NCBI GenBank assembly: GCA_944989445.1
Contig: CALYLW010000501.1
Coordinates: forward strand, 249,501 to 313,500
Direction of reading: 5' to 3'
Length of the DNA: 64,000 bases
DNA from: Ampullaceana balthica
Taxonomy: Eukaryota > Mollusca > Gastropoda > Lymnaeidae
The stretch's first letter is position 1. Each line of letters begins with the position of its first letter. Position numbers and translations under genes: made by a program. The notes under the pieces are model-generated. The model was not told the DNA's origin and made no database searches. It saw only the letters and a list, made by a program, of their open reading frames with translations. Shown in pieces: positions 14,133-25,200 of this stretch.

Positions 14133-14476
14133 TTAGGGCTGGTTAATTTTAATAGATTAATTATATTTTATTACGCATATATAGATCCCGTTAGGTTGCG
14201 ATTCATTATTTCCGAAATCGGTTAAGTCGCGGTAATTCCATGGCTCCCAAATTTTGTGACGTAACACAGCAATTCGTTCTGCAATGCAAGAAATAAGGAA
14301 GAAAAACCTTTTTGTTTACGTATGCACGTCTAAATAAATAATATTAATACGAGGGGAATTTTCTTAAGTAACAAAAAAATATAAATTATTAAAAAATTGG
14401 AGAATTTTTTTTTAAAAATATATTTAAAAAATTAACGATTAATCGATTAATTAATCGTTAATTTCTGCAGCTCTAG
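14133..14476. mobile_element. Candidate hAT-like MITE with TAGGGCTG-type ends
   Basis: The left end reads TAGGGCTGGTTAATTTTAAT. The right end, reverse-complemented, reads CTAGAGCTGCAGAAATTAAC, followed by a run of ATTAATCG-type palindromes. The ends match imperfectly but share TAG-G-CTG and an AATTAA block. A related right end (GTTAATTTCCGCAGCCCTA) lies at about 22055-22075. I found no clear 8-bp target duplication, so the boundaries are approximate. Confidence 0.5.
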
Positions 14477-14539
14477 TTTTCTTATTTCAGTTTTTTAAAT
14501 GTTGATATTGTTTTTGTTTTCCTTGTTTGATCACACAAC

Positions 14540-14975
14540 CCATTCCCCTCACGAATGCTAGACAGGAAGAACCACAATTTGTATGTGTTTGTTCTTGAAT
14601 AAGGAATACGTGTTTTCTGTTGTTTTTAAATCCTCGTGTGTGTTAGTGTTTATCTGAGGGTTTTACTAGATTATCTTTGGGTTGTATTTCCAAGTTTGAA
14701 TTTGTTGCTTAATAAATAAGTAATACTTAGTTCTCCTCTTCTATTTTTTTCTGCTAAGTTTAACGATTTAATTTATGGTGTTACTCTTGTAAATATTGAA
14801 TATTCTCTGATAATGAATCTAGCTGTCTTATCTTTGAATTTGATCTCTTTCTTTTTTTGTTGTATTCTTTGGTTGATTTGACCCATACAGAAGATGTATA
14901 TACTAGTATGGATCTCACAAAAGTAATTTAAGTAGTATCTAAATTTTATATTAATTAATGTTCCTTGTATAGAGC

Positions 14976-15028
<53 letters not shown>

Positions 15029-15600
15029 ATTTCTTATTACATAATTGACATTGTGATTCAATTATCTAATTTTACACTACTCCCAATAATTTTTCATCTT
15101 TAGTTTGGATGAGTTGATTTCCATGAATGAAATAGTTTACATTTTTTTTCCATTTTTTCTATCTTTTTAAATACAGTAGTTGACAATGTATTGTATGGCA
15201 ATTATTAAATATATACTCCAATAGGTTCCCTTTTTCATTCATCTAGATCATTTTTGTTTAGATTTCATGATATTTTTCTGATTTAATTGTTTTATAGATT
15301 ATACAACCATCAGCACAATTATACAAATTTTGTTCCTTATAAGATGCTATTGCGTATATCATTTAAGTAAATTAGAAAGCGTTGGCCCTAAGGGGTCAAG
15401 ATCAAGAACCTTTTGATCTTTTGAATATACCGTTATTGATGCTGATTTATTCAATTAATTATTACAGTTTGCTCTCTACCTACAAGGACATCTTGAAGCC
15501 ACTGATTTATGAGATCAAAAATGAAAAGAATTTAAGTTTTTTTAGTGTATAAGAATGGTGAACTTTATCAAATGTTTTTCAGAAGCATTATAGTAAAATT
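14540..15600 (-). mobile_element. Old, decayed LINE reverse transcriptase relic
   Basis: Read on the minus strand and allowing frameshifts, it shows FDKVHHS, WLQDVLVGRE, a GPTL...IYLND-like block near 15390 and a degraded DDCIIY-type catalytic box near 15310. The C-terminal region follows, resembling the younger copies at 2.8 and 12.4 kb (Lys-rich linker, SVW-like segment, QI-KR). Many stops and indels. It is longer than the young copies on the 5' side, so it shows RT blocks they lack. A TA repeat lies inside at 14975-15032. Confidence 0.7.
14975..15032. repeat. (AT)n microsatellite
   Basis: Nearly uninterrupted AT dinucleotide run within the old LINE relic. Confidence 0.95.
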
Positions 15601-15639
15601 GTATATATTTTATTATTACAGAAGATACAGTCTTCTACC

Positions 15640-16314
15640 CTCTGACTCGTCAGGCCAGGACTCGCTGTGACTCGTCAGGGCAGGACTCCCTCTGACCCGT
15701 CAGTGCAGGACTCGCTGTGACTCGTCAGGGCAGGACTCCCTCTGACTCATCAGGGCAGGACTCCATGTGACTCGTCAGGGCAGGACTCCCTGTGACTCGT
15801 CAGGGCAGGACTCCTGTGACTCGTCAGGGCAGGACTCCTGTGACTCGTCAGGGCAGGACTCCTGTGACTCGTCAGGGCAGGACTCCCTCTGACTCGTCAG
15901 GGCAGGACTCCCTGTGACTCGTCAGGGCAGGACTCCCTGTGACTCGTCAGGGCAGGACTCCATGTGACTCGTCAGGGCAGGACTCCCTGTGACTCGTCAG
16001 GGCAGGACTCCATGTGACTCGTCAGGGCAGGACTCCATGTGACTCGTCAGGGCAGGACTCCATGTGACTCGTCAGGGCAGGACTCCATGTGACTCGTCAG
16101 GGCAGGACTCCATGTGACTCGTCAGGGCAGGACTCCATGTGACTCGTCAGGCAGGACTCCCATGTGACTCGTCAGGGCAGGACTCCCTTGACTCGTCAGG
16201 GCAGGGCTCCATGTGACTCGTCAGGGCAGGACTCCCCATGTGACTCGTCAGGGCAGGACTCCCCATGTGACTCGTCAGGGCAGGACTCCCTCTGACTCGT
16301 CAGGGCAGGACTCC
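15640..16314. repeat. 25-bp minisatellite, about 27 copies
   Basis: Tandem units close to GACTCGTCAGGGCAGGACTC plus CATGT or CCTGT. Most are 25 bp, with 22-28 bp variants. The central block (ACATG or CCTCT/CCTGT between GGACTCC and GACTCG) varies between copies, with runs of the CATGT type in the right half, so the array has expanded locally. It is much more GC-rich than its surroundings and has no coding potential. Confidence 0.95.
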
Positions 16315-16620
16315 TAAACATCTATACAAGTCTGATGCAGTCACAATTACACTGGACGGTCCATGTCGGGGCTGCTCCATAAAAGGCTCCTCTATGGCGA
16401 GCTCCAACATGTTGGTAGATGGGGTTTTTTTTTAAAATTATTTACAAGGGCAACCCAAAGAAACCTCACCAAGAGTGTTTGTCACTGAGCAGGACTCACG
16501 GGAATCGGTAGCCAAGGACCAAGCCTCCTAGCGCATATCTCTTTAGAGCGACACAGCAACCTATACAAAAAAATAGACAAAAGGCAGTCGAGGAGTCAGG
16601 CCAGAAAGACCGTGCACTGA

Positions 16621-17051
16621 GGGGCCGTCCATAAATGACGTCACGTGATTTAGGCCGATTTTTACCCCCCCCCCTCCCCACTCTTCACACCTAGTCACAA
16701 AATCTTAGGACCCACCTCCATGTTGCAATATTATGTCACAAAGCTTTGACCCCCCCCCCTTAAAAGCCTTATTTTTTAATTGTTGCAAATTATTATTTTT
16801 TTGTCATTTAAATATGTATTTAGTGTAATTCTGCACTCTAATATCATAACACGCGTGAGGCCATTTAAAAAGTCATTAAATAAATTGCAATCAATCAAAT
16901 ATTTATGTGGAACTTTTATTTAAAATGGCCAGTTTTTTATGTGACGTCACATTTCTTAACCCTGCCCCTTCCCCTCGTCACGGGTCGTCAAAAATGCGTG
17001 ACCCCCCACCCCCCACCCCCGAGCCGCTTGACGTCATTTATGGACGACACC
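16621..17051. mobile_element. MITE with GGGGCCGTCCATAAATGACG inverted ends
   Basis: The left end GGGGCCGTCCATAAATGACG is mirrored at the right by GACGTCATTTATGGACGACACC. C-rich tracts lie next to both ends. Related copies occur at 47997-48138 (short, complete) and 56716-57046 (right side lost). The interior carries no protein. Confidence 0.8.
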
Positions 17052-17102
17052 TAAACCCTTATACTGAAATCTCCATAATATATTGTATGATTTATGAACG
17101 TA

Positions 17103-17350
17103 CTAGAGTATCACCCGTCAAAAATGACGGAAGCTTTCAAAATAAATACCCATCAGATTAAAAAATAACGTAATACAGAACTTTCATTTATTTTATTTAT
17201 TTTTATTTGATTCATTTATTATCATATTGAACAATTTTATGCGGAACGTTCGAAAAGTGTTATTTTTGGTGCAGCACTATAAAACAAAATCGATCGCAGC
17301 GCCACCTAACAGCACTATAAAGCAAAATCGATCGCAGCGCCACCTAACAG
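17103..17350 (-). mobile_element. Helitron-type element, 3' end with hairpin and CTAG
   Basis: On the minus strand the 3' end is CCGTCA-loop-TGACGG, then a short spacer and CTAG, with T following (the + strand base before the element is A). This is the Helitron 3' signature. The 5' side contains a 38-bp tandem duplication (17273-17348) and then CATTA repeats, so the 5' boundary is unclear. The interior resembles the copies at 22700-22870 and 28983-29210. Confidence 0.75.
17273..17350. repeat. 38-bp tandem duplication
   Basis: Two copies of a unit starting AGCACTATAAA and containing ATCGATCGCAGCGCCACCTA, differing by one base. A short CATTA array follows. Confidence 0.9.
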
Positions 17351-17629
17351 CCTTACATTACATTACATTACATTATAATCACACAGACAACGGGAATTAC
17401 GTATATTGATCTTTTTGGCAAGATTAGTCTCATAAGCCACCATCAAAGTCACTCAGCTGGTACGGTCCATAAAGAGGATGTACAGACTGGTCTTCGTTAA
17501 TAACAATGGACAAACAACAAATTAATGTAAAATATGTTTGTTTTCTTTCAACTATGGTTCGGGCTATACATTTGATTATTGAAAGACACGTATTGAAGGC
17601 AATCAAAATATAATGTAAAACACTAATAC

Positions 17630-18010
17630 TAAGATATTCTCATCATCGGCATCCCTCATTCTCGAGAGACGACGGTGCATCACCTTTGGGTTGGCTTTCA
17701 TTTCCTCGTGTGGCTGAGCAGTCCTAGCCTTGAGTGACAGTCTTTTCCACAGCTTTTGCACACGAGTTCTGTGCTTTCCCAATGTTTGCCCGTCTCCTAG
17801 CTCTTCTGTCTGTAGCCTCATCCATCCTTCGCTCCTCGGCTACTATGACGCCCTCTTTGACAATTGTGCGCCAAGTAGATCTGTCTTCTGGTTTGCATTC
17901 CAAGTCACTTGTGTTTACTCTGGCTGCTTACATGTCTCTCTGGCAGACATCTTTAAATCGGAGACGTGGGCGACCTGTCTTCCTCTTTCCCGATGCCAGT
18001 TCTCCATATA
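17630..18010 (-). mobile_element. LINE relic, C-terminus of an endonuclease-RT type element
   Basis: On the minus strand the reading is ELASGKRKTGRPRLRFKDVC, then a segment resembling the ...W...V.EG...EERR and zinc-finger-like tail of the endonuclease-reverse transcriptase ORF widespread in invertebrate genomes. At least two in-frame stops. The plus-strand open frames over this region are its shadows. Confidence 0.7.
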
Positions 18011-18062
18011 GGAGGTCCTTGCATATTACATGCATACATAATTATAAATTTAAATATAATTA

Positions 18063-18513
18063 TCTTCGTGGTGGGAACCTGCGAGACACCAAGCTGCCAG
18101 TATGTTCAACAGATACTAATTTTAGAAAGCAGCGCACCAAATTACTGCACCAATGCATCAAAAGGTGTGCAAATCAAATATGCGCTGTAAAAAAAAATAT
18201 ATATGACGTCATTGTTTTCATCTGATATTTTAATTTTGGAAAAGGGAACAATGTAAAAAAGAGGATTTGATGATGGTTAATTATAAACATCAAAAAACAA
18301 AGGGGGTGCCGTAGGCGCCCTACAACCCCTATTATAAAATACTTTGTGTGCATTTCAGAAAGTTTAATATTTCGTATTGATCAAACAAGGACAAAGTTAG
18401 TTGGGCTTTTGAAAAAGGTCGGCGCCGTAGGCGCCCTAAAAAAAGTGCATTTTTTATAAAATAAATAGATTTCAGCTGAAAACTTCCGTCATTTTTGACG
18501 GGTGATACGCTAG
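18063..18513 (+). mobile_element. Non-autonomous Helitron, 451 bp, complete ends (family A)
   Basis: Begins TCTTCGTGGTGGGAACCTGC with A immediately before it. Ends with the hairpin CCGTCA-TTTT-TGACGG, spacer GTGATACG and CTAG, with T immediately after. 5'-TC, 3'-hairpin-CTRR and insertion between A and T are the three diagnostic Helitron marks. Two GC-rich blocks, GGTGCCGTAGGCGCCC and GGCGCCGTAGGCGCCC, lie inside. No protein is encoded, so it depends on a helper. Confidence 0.88.
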
Positions 18514-19392
18514 TTCAATCATATTTATCCCCATCATTTACTGCGCATTTGAAACGCCATTTTCCAAGGAAAATCCGATTAACTCTGTTCATAATAGCAC
18601 TGCTTATTATTTTAGTTTCACCCTTTTAAATTTGACTCTTTTCGTGCTACATAAAATCTAAACATTGACGATTGTTCGTGATTGTTCATTAATAATATTC
18701 CGCCTTTCTAGGTGTTGTCTCTTTTCCGATGACTTATTGATTCTATTTTAGCCTCTCAACTTGACATTTTATTATGCAAACGAGTACAAATGAATGGATC
18801 TCAAATCTATTAGAAATGTTAATTTCAAAATGTTATTCAGGTAGTCATTTCCGTCTGTGGCTAACTTTTATTAGCCTTAAAGATAATTAAAGAGAAGGAT
18901 AATTATTTTTTTTTAAAAATCATTGAAACGCTCTGAGTTCTGACATTTTTTAAAATATCAGCTTACGGGTCTAACGTCCACTAAAATTGTATTGAATTAA
19001 GATACAAAAGTACTATTACACAGACTAAAAGAGGAGTCAAATTAATTCTTTTTTTTATATGTCTGTTTTTACATAAAAAAGTTAATCATTTCATTAAAAA
19101 AAATATTTTAACCGACTTTGACTCTAACTTCCTACTCCCCGCTCACACACACAAAAAACCCTGAAAAAAACTGGCCAAATAAATGTCATGATAATTTAGA
19201 TACCTCTTTAAGTTTTTGATATGATGCCCCTGAAAGGTTCTTAATGCTTTACTCCATCTGTCCGGAATACAATTCAGGGTTTTTTTCAGATTAAATAAAA
19301 AGGTCCTCGATGTCAGTATGTAATAATCCGATGCTGGTAACTGCGCATGGCTGCCCCATTTTACCAAATAATACCTCTTAAGATTTTTTTTT

Positions 19393-19890
19393 AAAAAATC
19401 TTTATATTAACTCATGGTGTCTGCTTGCTTGCTTGAGGTGGGCGGTGCCGAAAAAAACTTTGGATCGATTTTTATCCCACCTCCTCGTAAGCTAGCGAGC
19501 TGAAATTTTGCATGCAGACTCGTGCCGATGATAAAAATGATGTATCAAAATTTCAGATAAATCGAATGTACTGTAATTAAATTAATGAATTTTTAGATTA
19601 TCTTTATTTATCTCTATGTAACATGTTAACTTTTTTTGCTATAGTGTCGTGGTGTGTATTATATTGAACAACCTTTCCTGTCGCTCAATAAGGTGCGCTA
19701 TTTTCATTGACAAAGCTTTTTATAAACATATCCCTGATCGGTGCGCATTATATTAAACATGTTTTACGACACATAACTACAATTTTGTATTTTTGGATTG
19801 TCTTGCGCGTATTATGACATTCTTTAGCTATGTCTCGTACATAAAGGATTTATAGTCAAAAAACTTGGTTTTTTTTACGGGTTTGTTATT
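19393..19890 (+). repeat. R1 dispersed repeat copy
   Basis: Starts near CTTTATATTAACTC and ends near ATAAAGGATTTATAGTC plus a T-rich tail with ACGGGTTT. The core carries GAGCTGAAATTTTGCA, then a block close to CAAAATTTCAGATAAATCGA and TGTACTGTAATTAAATTAAT. The same core recurs at 20688, 21228 and 26645, and the two ends alone remain at 25398-25660. Confidence 0.8.
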
Positions 19891-20687
19891 AAAAATTGAA
19901 ATGGGGATAAAGATGGCGTCATTATACCTTGTCTAAAATGTAATGCCCAAAAGAAATACCCTTGTCGTTTACGCCACCTTTCACGAGACACTTCATTCAG
20001 TCATGCCCCTTGCACGGTCACTTAACTTTTGTCTAAATCCTCTCAACTATCAGTAATCAAATCCAGATACTGTCAATACAAATTCCGGCTTTCATAAAAT
20101 TTGAACTCACTCGGCTGCATACAATGACAACATTTTCACTTATTTTGTCTACTCCTTAAACGTATAAGGTCTTCGTCCGATGACGTCATTTCTACCATTG
20201 CTGGTCAATGTAATCTCTTTGAAGACGCAGGTGGGACTTGTCAAAAGGGAAGTGCAATGCGGAGGTAAGTATAACAAGTATAAAACAACAGTGTCGATTT
20301 ACATTTGCTGTTTATTACTGATTTTTTTGTAGCGTAGTTCTAAGGGGTCTAAGACACAAAGAGAGACAAACTTGATGTTTTTAAAAAATGGAAAGTTAAA
20401 TGGATCTCAGTTAAGTCAGTCTTTTTAAATCATCCTTGCAAATGTCCGAGGTATGATCTGTTGTCTAGCTCTTAAAAAAAACCAACAAACAAAAAAACTT
20501 AGTTTAAAGGTTACAATAGCTATGAAGTCAGATTTAACAGCGTTTTTATATATTATATGTGTGTATGTGTATATAAATGTCTGTTGATTGTCTCACACAT
20601 ACTATGCTCCTTTTCTGGATAAAGTCATTCATTTGGCCTGTTTCAACGATTTCATAATGTTGTAAGCATGTTTCATTTTTAAATCCC

Positions 20688-21215
20688 TTTATTAACTTCA
20701 CCGCCGTCTCTGTCTCTCTGTCTGTCTTGGGCGGGCACCGCGGAAAAACAGAGGTAAAAAATGACCCATTTCCCGTCATACCATCGAGCTGAAATTTGGC
20801 ACACGGACCCGTGTTACCTAACAATGCATCGTATAAAAAATTCAGATCGATCGAACGTACAGTTATTAAATTAATGCATTTTTAGTTTATCTATATAAAC
20901 TATATGTAGCGGTCGCTATCGTTTACATTTTACGGGTCACTTGACTTCACCCCAGGCTTAAGTTAACACATCTCGTGTTTTAACCAGGTAAACCGGCATG
21001 CTTTTGTTTACATTTTGCGTGTCACGCTGAGCTCGGTCTAGCGATCGGTGACAAGACCTTTCCCCTCTCCCACCCCAACCGGGTTAAAAGCAAAGGGGAG
21101 TTAAGACATATTCAGTCTGTAAATATTTGTCGCGTTTGAACATAATCAATACTTTTAGTTATGTCTCATTTATAAGGGATTTATAGTCAAAAACTTTGTT
21201 TTTACGGGTTTGTTT
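20688..21215 (+). repeat. R1 dispersed repeat copy
   Basis: Full-length copy: starts AAATCCCTTTATTAACTTCA, has the GAGCTGAAATTTGGCACACG core, and ends with TATAAGGGATTTATAGTC and a T-rich tail. It lies directly before another copy, so the two form a tandem pair. The ends (AAATCCCTTATA and TATAAGGGATTT) are inverted relative to each other. Confidence 0.85.
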
Positions 21216-21227
21216 TATTTAAATCCC

Positions 21228-21775
21228 TTATATTAACTTCACCGCCGTCTCTGTCTCTTTGTCTCTCTGTCTTGGGCGGGCACCGCGGAAAAATAAAAGT
21301 AAAAAATGACCCGATTTCCGTCATGCCAACTAGCTGAAATTTGGCACACGGACCCGTGTCACCTAACAATGCATCGTGTCAAAATTTCAGATCGATCGAA
21401 CGTACCGTAATTAAATTAATGCATTTTTAGTTTATCTATATAAAACTCTATGTAGAAGTCGCTATCGTTTATATTTTACAGGTCACTTGACTTCACGACG
21501 GGCCATCGGTGAACACATCTCGTGTTTTAACCAGGTGTACCGGCGTGCTTTTGTTTACATTTTACGTGTTACGCTGAGCTCGGTCCAGTGATCGGTGACA
21601 AGACCTTTCCCCTCTCCCACCCCCACCCCCCCGGGTTAAAAGCAAAGGGGAGTTAAGACAGATTCAGTATGTAAATATTTGTCGCGTTTCAACATAATCA
21701 ATACTTTTAGTTATGTCTCATATATAAGGGATTTATAGTAAAAAACTTTGTTTTTACAGGTTTGTTTTATTATGT
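21228..21775 (+). repeat. R1 dispersed repeat copy, second of tandem pair
   Basis: About 90% like the preceding copy by eye, including the block around TTTACATTTTACGTGTTACG and the GAGCTCGGTC motif. The C-run near 21615-21630 is longer here. It ends with ATAAGGGATTTATAGT and ACAGGTTTG. Confidence 0.85.
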
Positions 21776-22261
21776 TTGCACATAGACCAACGAAGCTTAG
21801 ACTTACCGGGAAAATTGCATGCTAGGCAAACAATTTTTGTCAATGGAGACAATAACCTTTATCAACATTTTGAACATTCACGTCAGTCAATAGTTTAAAA
21901 CCAAAATGTTCGTGTAATCGTCCGGAAATTAGTTTATATTTATCGGCCGAAATATTTTACTTTTTGACTTCCAGTAAATTTATAAGTGGTGGGTCCACAA
22001 ATCGTTAAAAAAATTTAAGCGTTAAAATTTTAAACCTTTAATCGAGAAATAAATCGTTAATTTCCGCAGCCCTAAATAAAACTGAAGATTATTAGTTCGT
22101 ATCGCCGCTTCTTGCACCAAGTAACAATAAATTAATTAGTAAGTATTACTGTTATTGCACAGCACTTACACCGAGTGAAGCAATCACATCTGGACGGCGC
22201 ATGCATGTTTCCAATTTAATTATACAATTTCGTTTTAAGCAGGCAACATTTTACTCCACAG

Positions 22262-25200
22262 TGACCCAATTACTGCTGTTTCAAATAAACAAAGGACCCG
22301 ACTTGTACGAGAAGAAGAAATGCCACGAGACCTTAGAGATCGGCCTGGAGTACATTTTTGACTGGTGTGTCTACAACTCCCACAAACCAAAGTTAAAGCT
22401 CATCATTGACGGCTTGGTGTCCGTTATCGAGAGCGATTTTTTTCGGGACAGACATGTGCTTGAGGAAAAACTTCACTGTTCCCAACCACAAATTCCTGGT
22501 TCAAATGGAAGCGAGCGATGCGTGTAATCGGCTTCATGTTTACACGTGTAATATCACAGGTTAGTTCGTTGAATCTAGTAATTATCATCGTTCAATACAT
22601 CTATCTATCATCAATTCAACGTACATAATTCCCGTAATGGATGTAATGCTTCTTGGATGTAATGCTGATTTGTTCAATAGTGCGCGCCAAAAATTACTCC
22701 ACACCAAATATAACTCTTTTCGAACGTTCCGCATAAAATTGTTCAATATGATAATAAATGAATCAAATAAACATAAATAAAATAAATGAAAGTTCTGTAT
22801 TACGTTATTTTTTAATCTGATGTGTATTTATTTTGAAAACTTCCGTCATTTTTTACGGGTGATACGCTAGTGTATATATATTTCACCTGAACGAGTATGT
22901 GCAAGTTAGCATGAAGAATGACCCTCCTTGGGGTCGACAAATCAGAAAAGAAAAAAAGGGGTGGGGGGATTGGTAACGATGTTTATTGCGTTGACTTGCG
23001 TTGTTCCTTCACAGAATAACACGTGATTCTTAGTGTAATGGTTATCACGTCCGCCTTACACGCGGTAAGTCCTGGTTTCAAGTCTAAGCGGGAATATTTT
23101 AAATAAAAAAAATGTTTGTTTCTCCCCGTTCTTTCCCCCATGTTTTTTCCGAACATGACTAACCGTCGCTAGGGTCGGCCAATAACAGTTTATGGTTGGC
23201 AAGGGGGCAGTTAACAACAACCGCAGTGCCCATGTCTCCACGTTTACTCGCTTTTTATTACATTACTTCGTGCTGCTGTTTGTATCCATTCTCCGTTCTT
23301 TGCACTATCTATGACGAGCAAGTCTGCGGCGTGTGCATCGCCGCGGGTCGTATCTAATATATTATAAAACGTGAGTGCTTTTTTAAGCACGTACGAGTTT
23401 TCACTTTTCAATACTTGTAATGGAAATCCAGTAACTCTTTCGGAAGAAGAAATTTGCCTAGTATATCGTACAAAGCAGTGTTTTGATTCAGTTTCTGGTA
23501 TTTAGAAGACAGAATTTGGGGGAAAGATCAAATATTGAAAGTGGACCTCAACCCTGAACTTATAATTTATGATGTTAAAGGAAATAATGATATACATTAA
23601 ACTTCCTCACACAATTGTCGCCAGTCTTTATCAGTTCTGGAAATAGGAATCCTCCAAGAACCATAGCTGTATGATGACCATTGGGAAGAATCCAATAAAG
23701 ACTTTGTTAAGACTCGTTCTTTATTTATAATTGGTCGAAGATTTGCTTGAGTAGGCCTGTGTTTGCTGCCTTGGGAAATGTTTCTTAGCTCGTGTCCAGC
23801 TGGAGGTAATTTTAATTTAAGATAAAGATTTAATTTAATATATGCCATGAATTATTGAATTATGATGTTGGTAAGAAAATAACTGTTTATCTTTTCCACA
23901 GTCACGTATAACTGCCAAAATTATAGTGAGTATTCATCTGTTTTTTTTTGGTTCTCCTTATTACTTTCAGTTTTTAGAAAAATTGGATACCTATTAGAGC
24001 GTTTCTCATTCTAATTATAGAATACCTTAAAATTGAACAAAGAGCAAAGCAGAGCAAAGCATCAAAAAATAAATTAATTAAGGCAATTAAAGATTTTTAT
24101 GTTTTGAAAGGATATATTTGTTTTTGTAATTATTTTGAGAAAAAATAAATAAATTAAATAAATAATTAAAAGTTAAAAAAATATTCTTCAGCTTATTTTT
24201 AGTTGGAAATACACGCCGGCCTTCCTTGTCCTAAACAGTGATGGATTTACCTATTTGCTAATCAAGCTATAGCTTAGGGCCCCCGCCTTCTTCAGTGCCC
24301 CACTTTTTTTTTCATATTTGGCACTGACATACAATATATGGACTTGAAAAGGCCCCCCCCCCATATCTCAAAAAGCTTAGGGCCCCATCAAGTCTAAATC
24401 CGTTTTGGTCCTAAACAAACACCTTTCCCCAGAAATAACTAGTAACGTGGACGAAACGGAAGCTTGTGAAGTCTAATCTTATCTTATCTGTTTACAGACA
24501 CTTCTTCTATACAGAAGATTATTGCGTCCTACGCGTATCTATTGTTTGTGTTTAGTCCTACATTTTTATTAGAGATTTAAATGTTGATAAAGTGTTGGTT
24601 TTCCTGGTTACTTCAGGCAACCCATTCCAGGCCCAAATTCCATACGGGAAGAACGAAAATTTGAACGAGTTTGTTGTTGCATACGAAATAAGAAAGGCGT
24701 TTTTATCCTTATGTCTATCTGAGGGTTGTATTAAGTTATCTTTGTGTTGTCTTTCTAAATAAGAATTAATTGCTTTATATATGATTACTATTTACTCTTG
24801 GTTCTTCTATCCCCTATTGTTTCAAGGTTTATTGGTTTAACTAATGATGTTATTCTTGTCTGATTTTAATATTCTACAATAATGAATCTGGCAGCTCTTT
24901 TTTGAATTTGTTCTTGCTTAACAATATTTTCTTTGGTGGATGGTTCCCATACAGAAGATGCGTATTCTAGTACATGTCTCATCAAAGTGAGGTAGCATTT
25001 TATATCTCTATTACATTTGTAAAAGTTTCTCTTTATAAAGCCCAAGGTTTTGTTTGATTTTTTAATAACTTCATCGACATGGGGATTCCATGATAGTTTC
25101 TCATTTATTTGACTCATAAGTATTTAGCATCTTTAATGGTTCAGTTATTTTCCATGAATGAAATATTTTGAATTTTTTTGATAACTCGAGTTGATCGGGT

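Noticed and set aside
15640..16314. CRISPR-like array
   Set aside because: Units are contiguous with no unique spacers, and the context is an animal genome; it is a minisatellite.
20230..20290. First exon of gene E (ATGCGGAG followed by GTAAGT)
   Set aside because: A good donor but in phase 2, which does not fit the phase-1 start of the 22262 exon, and no signal peptide is encoded.
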